Position numbers and translations under genes: made by a program. Below, one piece after another: positions 41,934-51,000 of a stretch of DNA of 64,000 nt. Source of the stretch: DATFDN01 sp035685165 (GTDB taxonomy: Bacteria > Pseudomonadota > Alphaproteobacteria > Acetobacterales > Acetobacteraceae); NCBI GenBank assembly GCA_035685165.1, contig DASRBI010000017.1, positions 124,001-188,000 of the forward strand. Direction: 5' to 3'. Below the pieces are notes generated by a model. That model ran no database searches and had not been told where the DNA came from. It saw nothing but the letters and a program-made list of their open reading frames with translations. Numbering within the stretch: position 1 is the first letter of the stretch; each line of letters starts with the position of its first letter.

Positions 41934-42983
41934 ATGCTGCTTGCCGACGCGCCTTGTTTCGAGACCGCGCTATCGGAAGCGGCCGCGCCGGACGGTGCGG
42001 GCGGGGCGCCGCCGGCCGATGCGGCGACCGCGGCGGACGCGCAGCCGCCGGAGCCGGTTGCGCCGGAGAAGATACCGGATGGCCGGGCACCGCGCGCCGG
42101 CGTGAAAAAGGCGGATCAGCCGGCGGAGAGGGCCGGGCGCGGGGACCGGGGCGCGGCGAAGGCGACGAACATGCCGGCACAAGTGCACGCCGCGCCGCCG
42201 GCGCCGGTTGCCGATGCGCCGCCGCAAGCTGTGTCGCTCGCCGCTCCGCCTGTTACCCCAGCGGCGGATTGCGCGTCACTCCATCCGCCCTCCGCGGATG
42301 CGCCAGCCGCAGAGCGAGCCGCCCCCGAGGCGGCGCGTGCGGCGCCGGTGCAAGGGGCGGTGGGGCAAGCGGCCGGGCCGAACCCTTCGCCGGCCAAGAG
42401 CGAGACGTCCGCGCAGCCTGCGGGGGCGCAGACCCCTGGCGATGCGAACATGCCGGCGTCTGCGGCACCACTGCCGGTGCCGGTGCATGAAGGCGTGCGC
42501 GCCCTAGCGGCGCCGGCCGCCGTGCGTCAGGCGGCGCCGGCGAGCGCGCCGGCGGTAGCGGTGCAGGTGGCGCGGCCGGTGGCGCTGCTCGTTCAGCAGG
42601 GCGGCGCGGCGGGGCACAGCGTGATCGTGCGGCTCGATCCGCCGGAGCTCGGGCGGGTCGAGGTGCGGCTCGCTGCAAGCGGCGGCGGGACGAATGTGCA
42701 GGTCAATGTCGAGCGGCCCGCCACGCTCGACCTGCTGCGCCACGATGCGGCGGCGCTGCATCGCGCGCTCGATCAGGCGGGCGTGGCGCCGGAGGGGCGC
42801 AGCGTCAGCGTGCAGCTCGGCACGCAATGGGCGAGCGGCGGGAGCGAGAACCGCGGCGGCGGTGCAGCGGCGCAGCGCGTGCCGGTTGCGTTCGCGACCC
42901 AATCCGGGGCGGAGGCGGAGGAGGGCGTTCCGGCCGCCGCCGTCGCGCTCGCCCCGAGGCCCGGGCTGGACATTACGGCATGA
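41934..42983 (+). CDS. fliK: flagellar hook-length control protein FliK
   Basis: About 349 aa. The N-terminal two thirds are Ala/Pro-rich and disordered, as expected of the FliK ruler. The C-terminal Flg_hook domain is clear: GHSVIVRLDPPELGRVEVRL, then VQVNVERPATLDLLRHDAAA and LHRALDQAGVAPEGRSVSV. FliK ends hook growth and switches export to filament proteins. The ATG at 41934 has AGGAGG eight bases upstream; an ATG at 41871 lacks a ribosome site and would sit at the predicted transcription start. flgD follows ten bases on. Confidence 0.87.
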   Translation: MLLADAPCFETALSEAAAPDGAGGAPPADAATAADAQPPEPVAPEKIPDGRAPRAGVKKADQPAERAGRGDRGAAKATNMPAQVHAAPPAPVADAPPQAVSLAAPPVTPAADCASLHPPSADAPAAERAAPEAARAAPVQGAVGQAAGPNPSPAKSETSAQPAGAQTPGDANMPASAAPLPVPVHEGVRALAAPAAVRQAAPASAPAVAVQVARPVALLVQQGGAAGHSVIVRLDPPELGRVEVRLAASGGGTNVQVNVERPATLDLLRHDAAALHRALDQAGVAPEGRSVSVQLGTQWASGGSENRGGGAAAQRVPVAFATQSGAEAEEGVPAAAVALAPRPGLDITA

Positions 42984-42993
42984 GGAGAGGGCG

Positions 42994-43740
42994 ATGAGTC
43001 TGGCGAGCGTGGCCGCGCAGCAATCGGCGCTGGCGGCGGCGGAAAGTGCGGTGGCGCAGAATGCGAGCACGCAATCGAGCGCGGGCGCGGCGAGTTCCGC
43101 GTCAGGCGCAACGTCTTCGCAGCAGGCGTCGCAGAACGCTCTGACGGCGCTTTCCGGCAATTTCCAGGATTTCCTTGGGATGCTGATGACGCAGTTGCAG
43201 AACCAGGACCCTACCAGCCCGCTCGATTCCAACCAGTTCACCCAAGAGCTGGTGGAGTTCTCGGGCGTCGAGCAGCAGATCAGCACCAACAATAGCCTGA
43301 CGCAGCTTATCCAGCTTACGCAGTCGGGCGAGCTGATGCAGGCGGCGGCGATGACCGGCAAACAGGTGCAGGTGCAATCGAGCCAGATCCCGCTGCAGAA
43401 CGGGCAGGGATCGGTGCGGTTCACGCTCGCTGCGGCCGAGCCGGTGGCGATCGCCATCGCCAATGCCGCGGGCACAGTGGTGAAAACGGCGATCGTCAGC
43501 GGGCAGGCCGGCGCGAATACGTGGACGTGGAACGGGCAGACGGACGCCGGCACGCAGTTGCCGGACGGCGCCTACCAGATCTCGGTGTACGGGGCAGGCG
43601 CGAACGGCAATACGGCGCCGGTGCCGTTCACGGTCGGGGGTACGGTGACGGGTACGACAAGCAGCAGCACGAACGGGCTGCAATTGCAGCTCGGCGCGGA
43701 GAGCGTGGGGTTCGGGGCGGTTCAATCGATGGGGAATTGA
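42994..43740 (+). CDS. flgD: flagellar hook capping/scaffold protein FlgD
   Basis: A 248-aa FlgD. The N-terminal export region has QDFLGMLMTQLQNQDPTSPL and SNQFTQELVEFSGVEQQIS, the family hallmark. The C-terminal FlgD Ig-like and tudor-like parts contain NTWTWNGQTDAGTQLPDGAY. It caps the growing hook and is lost on completion. GAGGAGAGG sits before the ATG. It is in one operon with fliK, as expected for hook morphogenesis. Confidence 0.95.
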   Translation: MSLASVAAQQSALAAAESAVAQNASTQSSAGAASSASGATSSQQASQNALTALSGNFQDFLGMLMTQLQNQDPTSPLDSNQFTQELVEFSGVEQQISTNNSLTQLIQLTQSGELMQAAAMTGKQVQVQSSQIPLQNGQGSVRFTLAAAEPVAIAIANAAGTVVKTAIVSGQAGANTWTWNGQTDAGTQLPDGAYQISVYGAGANGNTAPVPFTVGGTVTGTTSSSTNGLQLQLGAESVGFGAVQSMGN

Positions 43741-43835
43741 AGTTTTCCTGACGTTTGCTTCCGCGCCGGGTGAGCGCCTCGTGCGCCGTCCATGCACGGG
43801 CGCCGATGCAAAAAGGGACAGTCGGCGCAAAGAGG

Positions 43836-43876
43836 GCGTCATTGCGAGCGCCGCTCACGCGGACCTCGCAATGATG
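43836..43876. repeat. short family-B palindrome
   Basis: GCGTCATTGCGAGCGCC and GGACCTCGCAATGATGG form the two arms of a 41-bp element, a mini-copy of the family-B palindrome at 40146. It fills the gap between flgD and the patatin gene. Confidence 0.7.
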
Positions 43877-43926
43877 GTAGTCGGGCATTAGGCTGCTGGT
43901 GACGCCCAACGAGGAGGGACGCCGCC

Positions 43927-45720
43927 ATGGCCCGGCCGAGCGATTCCGACATCATCAAGGTCGCAACCACCTCGCTCGATCCGCTGCCCAACATGTTCGA
44001 GCTGGCGCTGGTGCTGGGGGGCACGGTTTCGGCGGGCGCCTACACCGCGGGCGTGCTCGACTTTCTCGTGCAGGCGATGGATTGCTGGTCGGCGGCACGA
44101 GCAGCGGGCCAGAAGGTGCCCCGGCACAAGGTGGCGCTGCGGGTGGTGGCCGGCACCTCGGGCGGCGGGGTGAACGCGGCGGTGCTGGCCCGTGCCCTTG
44201 CTTACAACTTTCCGCATTTCAGCGCCGATTCGGCGATGGACGCCGGCGGCAGCGGCAATCCGTTCTTCGATACCTGGACCGCGCAAATCCATGGCGCGGG
44301 CGGCGCTACGGGCCTGCGCGCGATGCTGGAAACGAGCGACCTCGCCAGCACCGTTCCCTCGCTGCTCAGCGGCGCGCCGATCGACAACGCCGCCGCCTTC
44401 GCCGCGGCATTCGCGCGCGGCAGCCCGGTGCGGCGGGACTGGGTGGGGCGTCCGCTCGGCGCGAGTGCGGAGCGGATCGACCCGCTGCATGTGATCCTGA
44501 CCGTAACCAATCTGCGCGGCGTGCCGTATCGCACCGATTTCGGCGATGGCTTGTTCCAGACTTTCGTCGATCACGCCGATCATGTGCGAGTCGGCGTCTG
44601 TTATCCTGGCATGGCGTTCGATGCGCTGCGGCCCGACGAATGGGCGCTCGGCTTCGCGCCGCTCGGCGCGGCGCGGGAGACGGACTGGACGGATTTCAGC
44701 CTGTTCGCGCGCGCGACCTCGGCCTTTCCGCTCGGCCTGCCGGCGCGGATGCTGACGCGGCCGGTTGCGGACTACTACTACCGGGTCGCGCTGGTGCCGC
44801 AGGAGGACGGCACGATGAGTGTGGTGCCGCTGCGCCCGGACTGGAGCGAAATCCCCGAAGATCCCTATCAGTTTGCCTGCGTCGATGGCGGGGCGACCGA
44901 CAACGAGCCGATCGAGCTCGCGCGCACCGCGCTGAGCGGCGTGCTCGGGCGCAATCCGCGCGGCGGGAAAGAGGCCAACCGCGCGGTGCTGCTGGTCGAT
45001 CCGTTCGCCGGCGCGGCGCCGCTCGGGCCGGAGCGCGCCGGTTCGATGATCGCGCTCGCGGGCGGGCTGGTGACGGGGATGATCCAGCAGACGCGCTATG
45101 ATTCGAGCGACCTGCTGCTCGCCGCCGCGCCCGATGTTTACAGCCGCTTCATGGTGACGGCGCGGCGGGAGTCCATTGACAAGACGCTGACGGGCGGGGA
45201 CGCGATCGCGAGTGCGGGGCTCGGCGCGTTCGTCGGCTTCGCCTGCGCCGATTTCATGCGGCACGATTTCCTGCTCGGGCGGAAGAACTGCCAGGATTTC
45301 CTGCGCGCCACCTTCGTGCTGCCGGAGGATGCCGACGTGTTCCAGGGCATGTGGACCGGCGTCGACGCGAGCCGGTTCCGCGCCTTCGCGCCGCCTGGCT
45401 TCCTGCCGCTGATCCCGCTCTATGGGGATGCCGATGCCGATCAGGGCGTGGCGCCGTGGCCGGTGAACGCGCTCGATCCCGCGACGCTGCGCGAGCCGAT
45501 CCGCGCCCGGGTCGCGCGCATCGCCGAGATCGAGGCGGATACCGGGTTCGCCGGCGCGCTGAAGGGCTGGCTCGCCGGCGGGCTCGCGGCCGGACCGGTC
45601 GCCGATTACGCGGTGAACGCGATCGACAAGGCGCTGCGGACGGCGGCCGATCCGTTGCTCCGCACGGCGCCGCCGGCGGCGACCACCGTCGCGAGCGCGG
45701 GGAATAGCGGGGCGGGATGA
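43927..45720 (+). CDS. patatin-like phospholipase family protein
   Basis: A 597-aa protein of the patatin fold. The glycine-rich oxyanion loop is GGTVSAGAYTAGVLDFL (31-47), the nucleophile elbow is GTSGGG with Ser78, and the catalytic Asp is in DGGATDNEP (about Asp320). Most bacterial patatins are about 300 aa; this one has a long C-terminal extension of unknown fold (about 370-597). It should hydrolyse acyl esters of lipids. There is no signal peptide. It is an isolated gene; similar long patatin-like proteins are known from alphaproteobacteria. Confidence 0.9.
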   Translation: MARPSDSDIIKVATTSLDPLPNMFELALVLGGTVSAGAYTAGVLDFLVQAMDCWSAARAAGQKVPRHKVALRVVAGTSGGGVNAAVLARALAYNFPHFSADSAMDAGGSGNPFFDTWTAQIHGAGGATGLRAMLETSDLASTVPSLLSGAPIDNAAAFAAAFARGSPVRRDWVGRPLGASAERIDPLHVILTVTNLRGVPYRTDFGDGLFQTFVDHADHVRVGVCYPGMAFDALRPDEWALGFAPLGAARETDWTDFSLFARATSAFPLGLPARMLTRPVADYYYRVALVPQEDGTMSVVPLRPDWSEIPEDPYQFACVDGGATDNEPIELARTALSGVLGRNPRGGKEANRAVLLVDPFAGAAPLGPERAGSMIALAGGLVTGMIQQTRYDSSDLLLAAAPDVYSRFMVTARRESIDKTLTGGDAIASAGLGAFVGFACADFMRHDFLLGRKNCQDFLRATFVLPEDADVFQGMWTGVDASRFRAFAPPGFLPLIPLYGDADADQGVAPWPVNALDPATLREPIRARVARIAEIEADTGFAGALKGWLAGGLAAGPVADYAVNAIDKALRTAADPLLRTAPPAATTVASAGNSGAG

Positions 45721-45742
45721 GAACCCGCCCCCGGGGGACTCT

Positions 45743-45882
45743 CAGGCGTACACCTGACGGGGCGCGAGCGGGGCCGAGTGTGCATTTGCCGGCCGCCGAT
45801 TGTGGCAAGTTGACATTTCGGCTGCCGGTGGCGGCGTCAGGTGTACACCCCGGAGGGCGCCGAACGGGTCAGATGTGCACCC
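45743..45882. repeat. three copies of a GTCAGGTGTACACC-like motif
   Basis: Copies lie at 45743-45758 (inverted), 45836-45851 and 45868-45882 (GTCAGATGTGCACCC). The core GGTGTACACC of the middle copy is a perfect palindrome. The outermost pair is inverted and the last two are direct. The third overlaps the 3' end of mutY. They may be operators or ends of a decayed mobile element. Confidence 0.5.
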
Positions 45883-46957
45883 GGGCGGCGCCCTGGCGGG
45901 CGCATTTCCGCATGAGCGAGGGGAGGCCGGCCGCCTCGAGGTCGGCGGCGGGATGCAGGAACCCGTCCGCCTCGATCCGGGGCACGCGGGCGGCATAGAC
46001 GGCGAGGCACACGGCGAAATGGGTGAAGCCGTGGCGGACCTCGCCCGCCTCGCGCCACTCGGCGGGCATGGGCGCGGCGGCCAGCGCCTCGGCGCGGGAG
46101 AAGGGGGCGGGGCGCCAGTCGGTCCCTGGCAACTCGGTCATGCCGCCCAAAAGGCCGGATGATGGGCGGCGGCGGAGCAGGACGCGGCCGGCGGCGTCGG
46201 TGAGCCAGAACGCGGCGCCGTGGCGGAGCGGGCGATCGGGCTTGGCGGCGCGGCGGGGCAGTTCCGATTGGAGCCCCAGACGGCGGGCGGCGCAGGGCTC
46301 ACGCCATGGGCAAAGGGCGCAGGCGGGCGCGGCCGGGGTGCAGACCGTGGCCCCGAGGTCGAACAGCGCTTGCGCGAAGTCGCCCGGGCGGGCGGCTGCT
46401 TCCGGATCGGCGGCCAGGGCAGAGGCGGCGGCGCGGATTTCCGTCTTGGCGGCGGGCAGGGGCGTGCGGATCGCAAGGACGCGGCAAAGCACCCGTTCCA
46501 CGTTGCCGTCCACCGGGACGCCCGGGACGCCGAAGGCGATCGCGGCGATGGCGGCGGCGGTGTAGGGGCCGATGCCGGGAAGCCGCCGCAACGCCCCGGG
46601 ATCGCGCGGAAAGCTGCCCGCGGCGGCGACCACGCGGGCGCATTCATGCAGGTTGCGGGCGCGAGCGTAGTAGCCGAGGCCGGCCCAGGCGGCGAGCACG
46701 TCCTCGATGGGCGCCGCGGCGAGCGCGTTCAACGTCGGGAACCGCCTGACGAACCGCTCGAAATAGGCTAGCACGGCGCCGACCGTGGTTTGCTGGAGCA
46801 TGATCTCGCTGAGCCAGACCCGGTAGGGATCGGGCGCTTCGCCCGGCGCGGCGCGCCACGGGAGAACCCGGCGGTGGCGGTCGTACCAGGCCAGCAGATC
46901 GGCGCAGGAGGCGGGCGGCGTGGGTGGCGGCACGGGAGGCGGTGAACCATCCGCCAT
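45869..46957 (-). CDS. mutY: A/G-specific adenine glycosylase MutY
   Basis: A 362-aa MutY that removes adenine mispaired with 8-oxoguanine. The helix-hairpin-helix glycosylase core shows LQQTTVGAVLAYFERFVRR, RRLPGIGPYTAAAIAAIAFG and VPVDGNVERVLCR. The iron-sulphur cluster motif C-x6-C-x2-C-x5-C is exact in CTPAAPACALCPWREPC. The C-terminal Nudix-like 8-oxoG recognition domain follows (about 225-355). Its ATG shares bases with the divergent dciA ATG (CATG), an extreme head-to-head layout. Confidence 0.96.
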   Translation of the reverse strand: MADGSPPPVPPPTPPASCADLLAWYDRHRRVLPWRAAPGEAPDPYRVWLSEIMLQQTTVGAVLAYFERFVRRFPTLNALAAAPIEDVLAAWAGLGYYARARNLHECARVVAAAGSFPRDPGALRRLPGIGPYTAAAIAAIAFGVPGVPVDGNVERVLCRVLAIRTPLPAAKTEIRAAASALAADPEAAARPGDFAQALFDLGATVCTPAAPACALCPWREPCAARRLGLQSELPRRAAKPDRPLRHGAAFWLTDAAGRVLLRRRPSSGLLGGMTELPGTDWRPAPFSRAEALAAAPMPAEWREAGEVRHGFTHFAVCLAVYAARVPRIEADGFLHPAADLEAAGLPSLMRKCARQGAARVHI

Positions 46958-47426
46958 GCGGCATGTCTACGGGCCGCGGCCGGTTTCGGCGCTGCTGCCC
47001 GCGATCACGCGCCCGGCCTTGCGCGCGCATGGTCCCGCACTCGGGGCGCTGGCGGCGGACTGGGAGGCGGTGATCGGGCCGGCGCTGGCTTCGGTCACGC
47101 GGCCGGTGAAGCTCGTGCAGGGCACGCTGACCCTCGCCTGTCCCGGCCCGGTGGCGCTCGAATTGCAGCACGTCGCGCCGCAAGTCCTGGAGCGGGTGAA
47201 CGCCCATCTCGGCAGCCGCGCCGCGCAGCGGCTGCGGCTCGTTCAGCGCCCGCCCGCCGGTCCCGCGCCCGCTCCGCCCCGGCCGGTGCCGGCGCGGGCG
47301 CGCGAGCGGGCGGAGCGGGCGGTGGCGGGGCTGCCGGAGGGGCCGGTGCGCGCGGCGCTACGCGCGCTCGGCGAGGCCGTTCTCGCCCACGATCTTCCCT
47401 CGACGCGGCGCGGAAAGCCCGCTTAG
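46956..47426 (+). CDS. dciA: DUF721/DciA family protein (replicative helicase loader)
   Basis: A 156-aa DUF721 protein. The N-terminal domain shows ALAADWEAVIGPALASVTRP and LTLACPGPVALELQHVAPQV, the KH-like DciA core; the C-terminal region is Pro/Arg-rich and disordered with a helix RERAERAVAGLPEGPVRA. DciA is the DnaB helicase loader or operator in most bacteria lacking DnaC. The DUF721-DsbA-SMC order here recurs in alphaproteobacteria. Its ATG overlaps that of mutY on the other strand, so the transcripts must start inside each other's genes. Confidence 0.87.
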   Translation: MRHVYGPRPVSALLPAITRPALRAHGPALGALAADWEAVIGPALASVTRPVKLVQGTLTLACPGPVALELQHVAPQVLERVNAHLGSRAAQRLRLVQRPPAGPAPAPPRPVPARARERAERAVAGLPEGPVRAALRALGEAVLAHDLPSTRRGKPA

Positions 47427-47449
47427 CGTCCCAAAGCCGGAGGTTTTCG

Positions 47450-48064
47450 ATGCCGATTCGCCGCCGCACCCTGGTGCAAGCCGCCGCCGCGACCCTGCTC
47501 GCGCCCGCGCTCGCGCGTGCCCAGAGCGCGACCCCGGAACAGACAAAATCGTGGGAAACGCCGCGCACACTGGGCGATCCCAAGGCGCCGACCGAGGTGG
47601 TGGAGTTCTTCAGCCTCACCTGCACCCATTGCGCCCGGTTCGCTAGCGAGACCTTCCACCAGATCGAGGAAAATCTGATCAAGACCGGCAAGGTGCGCTG
47701 GGAGTTCCGCGACTTCCCGCTCGACCGGGTGGCCTTGCAGGCCGAGATGGTGGCACGCGCGCTGCCGCCCACGCAGTACTCGCGCTTCCTGTCGGCGATG
47801 TTCGCCACTCAGGACCGCTGGGCGTTCGGCGCCGCCGACCCCCAGGCCGAGATCGAGAAGATGGCGCTGCTGGCGGGGATGAACAAAGCGACATTCGACG
47901 CCGCCTGGAACGACGCGGCGCTGCGCGACTGGATCCTGGCCGAGCAGAAGGCGGCGGAGGACAAATACAACATCAACTCCACGCCGACCTTCCTGATCAA
48001 CGGGGTCAAGAAGGAAGGCGAGATGAGCTACGACGAGTTCGCGAAACTCATTCCGAACGCCTGA
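47450..48064 (+). CDS. DsbA-family thiol-disulphide oxidoreductase
   Basis: A 204-aa exported thioredoxin-fold protein. A twin-arginine-like leader (PIRRRTLVQAAAATLLAPAL, ARA) precedes the mature domain. The active site is CTHC in EFFSLTCTHCARFASETFHQ. The cis-Pro loop is INSTPTFLINGVKKEG, as in DsbA-like and BdbD proteins. It introduces or reshuffles disulphides in the periplasm. It lies between dciA (23-base gap) and smc (12-base gap) on one strand. Confidence 0.93.
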   Translation: MPIRRRTLVQAAAATLLAPALARAQSATPEQTKSWETPRTLGDPKAPTEVVEFFSLTCTHCARFASETFHQIEENLIKTGKVRWEFRDFPLDRVALQAEMVARALPPTQYSRFLSAMFATQDRWAFGAADPQAEIEKMALLAGMNKATFDAAWNDAALRDWILAEQKAAEDKYNINSTPTFLINGVKKEGEMSYDEFAKLIPNA

Positions 48065-48076
48065 GGAATCAGCGAT

Positions 48077-51000
48077 TTGCCGGTCAGCTTCGCACGCCTT
48101 CGGATCGTCGGCTTCAAGAGCTTCGCCGAGGCAACGCAGGTCGAAATCCTGCCGGGACTGACCGGCATCGTCGGGCCGAACGGCTGCGGCAAATCGAACG
48201 TGGTCGAGGCGCTGCGCTGGGGCATGGGCGAGACGAGCGCGCGCAGCCTGCGCGGCGGCGAGATGGACGACGTGATCTTCGCCGGCACCACGGCGCGGCC
48301 CTCCCGCAATATCGCGGAGGTGGCGCTCCTGCTCCAGGGGGCGGCGGGCGTGGCGCCGCCGCCGTTCAGCGAACTGGACGAGATCGAGATCCTGCGCCGC
48401 ATCGAGCGCGGCTCGGGCAGCGAATACCGGGTGAACGGGCGCGAGGTGCGGGCGCGCGACGTGCAAACCTTGTTCGCCGACCTCGCCTCGGGCGCGCGGG
48501 CCTCGGCGATGGTGAGCCAGGGTCGGGTCGGGGCGCTCGTTGCGGCGCGGCCGGAGGAGCGGCGGACGGTGCTGGAGGAGGCGGCCGGCATCACCGGGCT
48601 GCACGCGCGGCGCCACGAGGCGGAGCTGAAGCTGCGCCAGGCCGAGGCCAACCTGGCGCGGGCCGAGGACGCCAAGGGGCAACTGGAGGCGCAGCTTGCG
48701 GGCCTCAAGCGGCAGGCGCGGCAGGCGAGCCGCTACCGCAACCTCTCCGGGGCGATCCGGGCGGTGGAATCGGAGCTCCTGGCGATCCAGCTTGCATTGG
48801 CCGAGCGGACCCGCGTCGCCGCCCATGCGGCGCTCGCCGCGGCGCGCGAGGCGGCCGGCGTCTCGGCCGAGGCGGCGCGAGGCGCGCGCACCCGTGCCGA
48901 CGAGCTGGTGGCGGGGCTGCCGGCCTTGCGCGAGACCGAGGCGGAGGCGCGGACCGCGCTGGAACGGGCGCGGGTGGCGGGCGAGCAGCTCGCGGCCGAC
49001 GAGGCGCGGGCAAGATCGGCGCTGGCGGAGCTGGAACGGCGGCTCGATCAGCTCGGGCGCGACATCGCCCATGCCGAGCAGGCCGGGCGCGACGCCGCCG
49101 ATGCCGAGGCGAGGCTGGAGGCCGAGCGGGCGCGGCTGGCGCAGGCCGCTGAGGCGCATCCGGCACGGGCGGAGGCCGCCCAGGCGGAGGCGCTGGCGAC
49201 CGCCGAGGCGGCGCGGGAGGCGGAGCAGGCGGCCAACCGGGCCACCGAGGCGGCGGCGGAGGCGGCGGCGCGGGCGCAGGCGGCGGCGCAGATGCTGGCG
49301 CAGGCCGAGGCGCGGGCGCGCCGGGCCGAGGATGGGCTCGCCAGGGCGAACGCCGAACGCGACCGGCTGCGCGCGCAAATCGTCGATCCGGCGCGGCTCG
49401 ATGCCGCGGAGGCGGAGCGGGTGGCGGCGGAACAGGCGGCCGAAGCGGCGCGAGCGGCGCAGGAAGCGGCCGAGCACGCCCGGCCCGCCGCGCAGGCGGC
49501 GCTCGCCGAGGCGCGCGCGCGCCTCGCCGCGGCCGAGGCGGCGCGGGCGAAGCTCGCGGCCGAGGCGCGGGCGCTTGCCGAGGTGCTGGCGGTGAAGGAC
49601 GGCGAACGATGGCCGCCGATGATCGATGGGCTGACCGTGCCGCCGGGGCTGGAGGCCGCGCTCGGGGCGGCTTTGGGCGAGGAGCTGTCCTCGGCCGCCG
49701 ATCCCGATGCGCCGCGCCATTGGCGCGAACTGCCGCCGCTCGATCCGGTGCCCGAACTGCCGCAGGGCGCGCGGAGGCTGGCCGATCTGGTCCAGGGGCC
49801 GGCGGCGCTGGCGCGCGTCCTGTCGCAGACCGGACTGGTCGAGGACGAGGCAGCCGGCGACGCGGCGCAGGCGGCGCTGCGTCCGGGGCAGGTGCTGGTG
49901 TCCTCGAAGGGCGCGGTGTGGCGCTGGGACGGGTATGCGATCCGGGCCGGCACGCCGACCGCGGCCGCCGTTCGCTTGCAGCAGCGCAACCGTCTGACCG
50001 GCCTCAAGGGCGAACTGGCCCGGGGCGAGGAAGAGGCGACCGAGGCCCTGGCGGAGCGGAGCGCGGCGGAGGCGCGAGAACGCGCGGCGCAGGAAGCCGA
50101 GCAGGCCGCAAGGGCGGCGCGGCGGGAGGCGGAGCAGCGGCTCGATCGGGCGCGCCACGAAGCCGCGCAGCTGAAGGCGCAGGCCGAAAGCGCGGCGGCG
50201 CGGCTCGCCGCCGCCGAGCAGCAGGTCGCCGCGCTCGCCCCCGAGCGTGAGGAGGCAACCGAGGCACTTGCCGAGGCGCGGCAGGCGCAGGTAGGGCTGC
50301 CTGATCTTGCGGTGCTGCGGACCGCCGTTGAGGAGACGCGGGGCGCGCTGGCGCGGGCACGGGCGGCGGAGGGCGCGGCGCGGAGCGCGGCCGAGGCCCT
50401 GGCGCGCGAGCAGGCGGGGCGGCTCATGCGGCTCGAAGCGATCGCGCGGGAACTCGAGGATTGGCGTCAGCGCGCCGCCGATGCGGCGGGCCGGCTGACC
50501 GATCTGAGGGCACGGCTCGCCGAGGCGGCAGCGGAGCGGGGGCCGCTCGCCGAGGCGCCGGGGCGCGCGGCCGCGGCGCGGGCCGCGGCGGAATCGGTTC
50601 TGCTGGCCGCCCGCGATTCGCACCGGCGCGCCGCCGAGGCGCTGTCGTCCGCGACGGAGGCGTCGGAAGGTGCCGAGCGGGCGGCGCGGGCGGCCGAAGC
50701 GGCGCAGGCCGAGGCGCGCGAGGCGGCGATCCGCGCTGAGGCCGAGGCACAGCGGGCCGACCATGCGTGGGGCCTCGTCGCCGAACGGGTGCTGGAGCGG
50801 CTGGGGCCGAACCCCGCGCTGCCAGAGCCGCCCGAACCCTGCGGGGCAGAAGAGGAGGAGGCCGGCCGCCGCAAGCTGGAGCGGCTTCTGAAAGAGCGGG
50901 ACGGGATGGGTCCGGTGAACCTGCGGGCCGATATCGAGGCCGAGGAGGTGGAGAGGCAGATCGCCGCCATCGAGGCCGAGCGGGCCGAGATCGGCACCGC

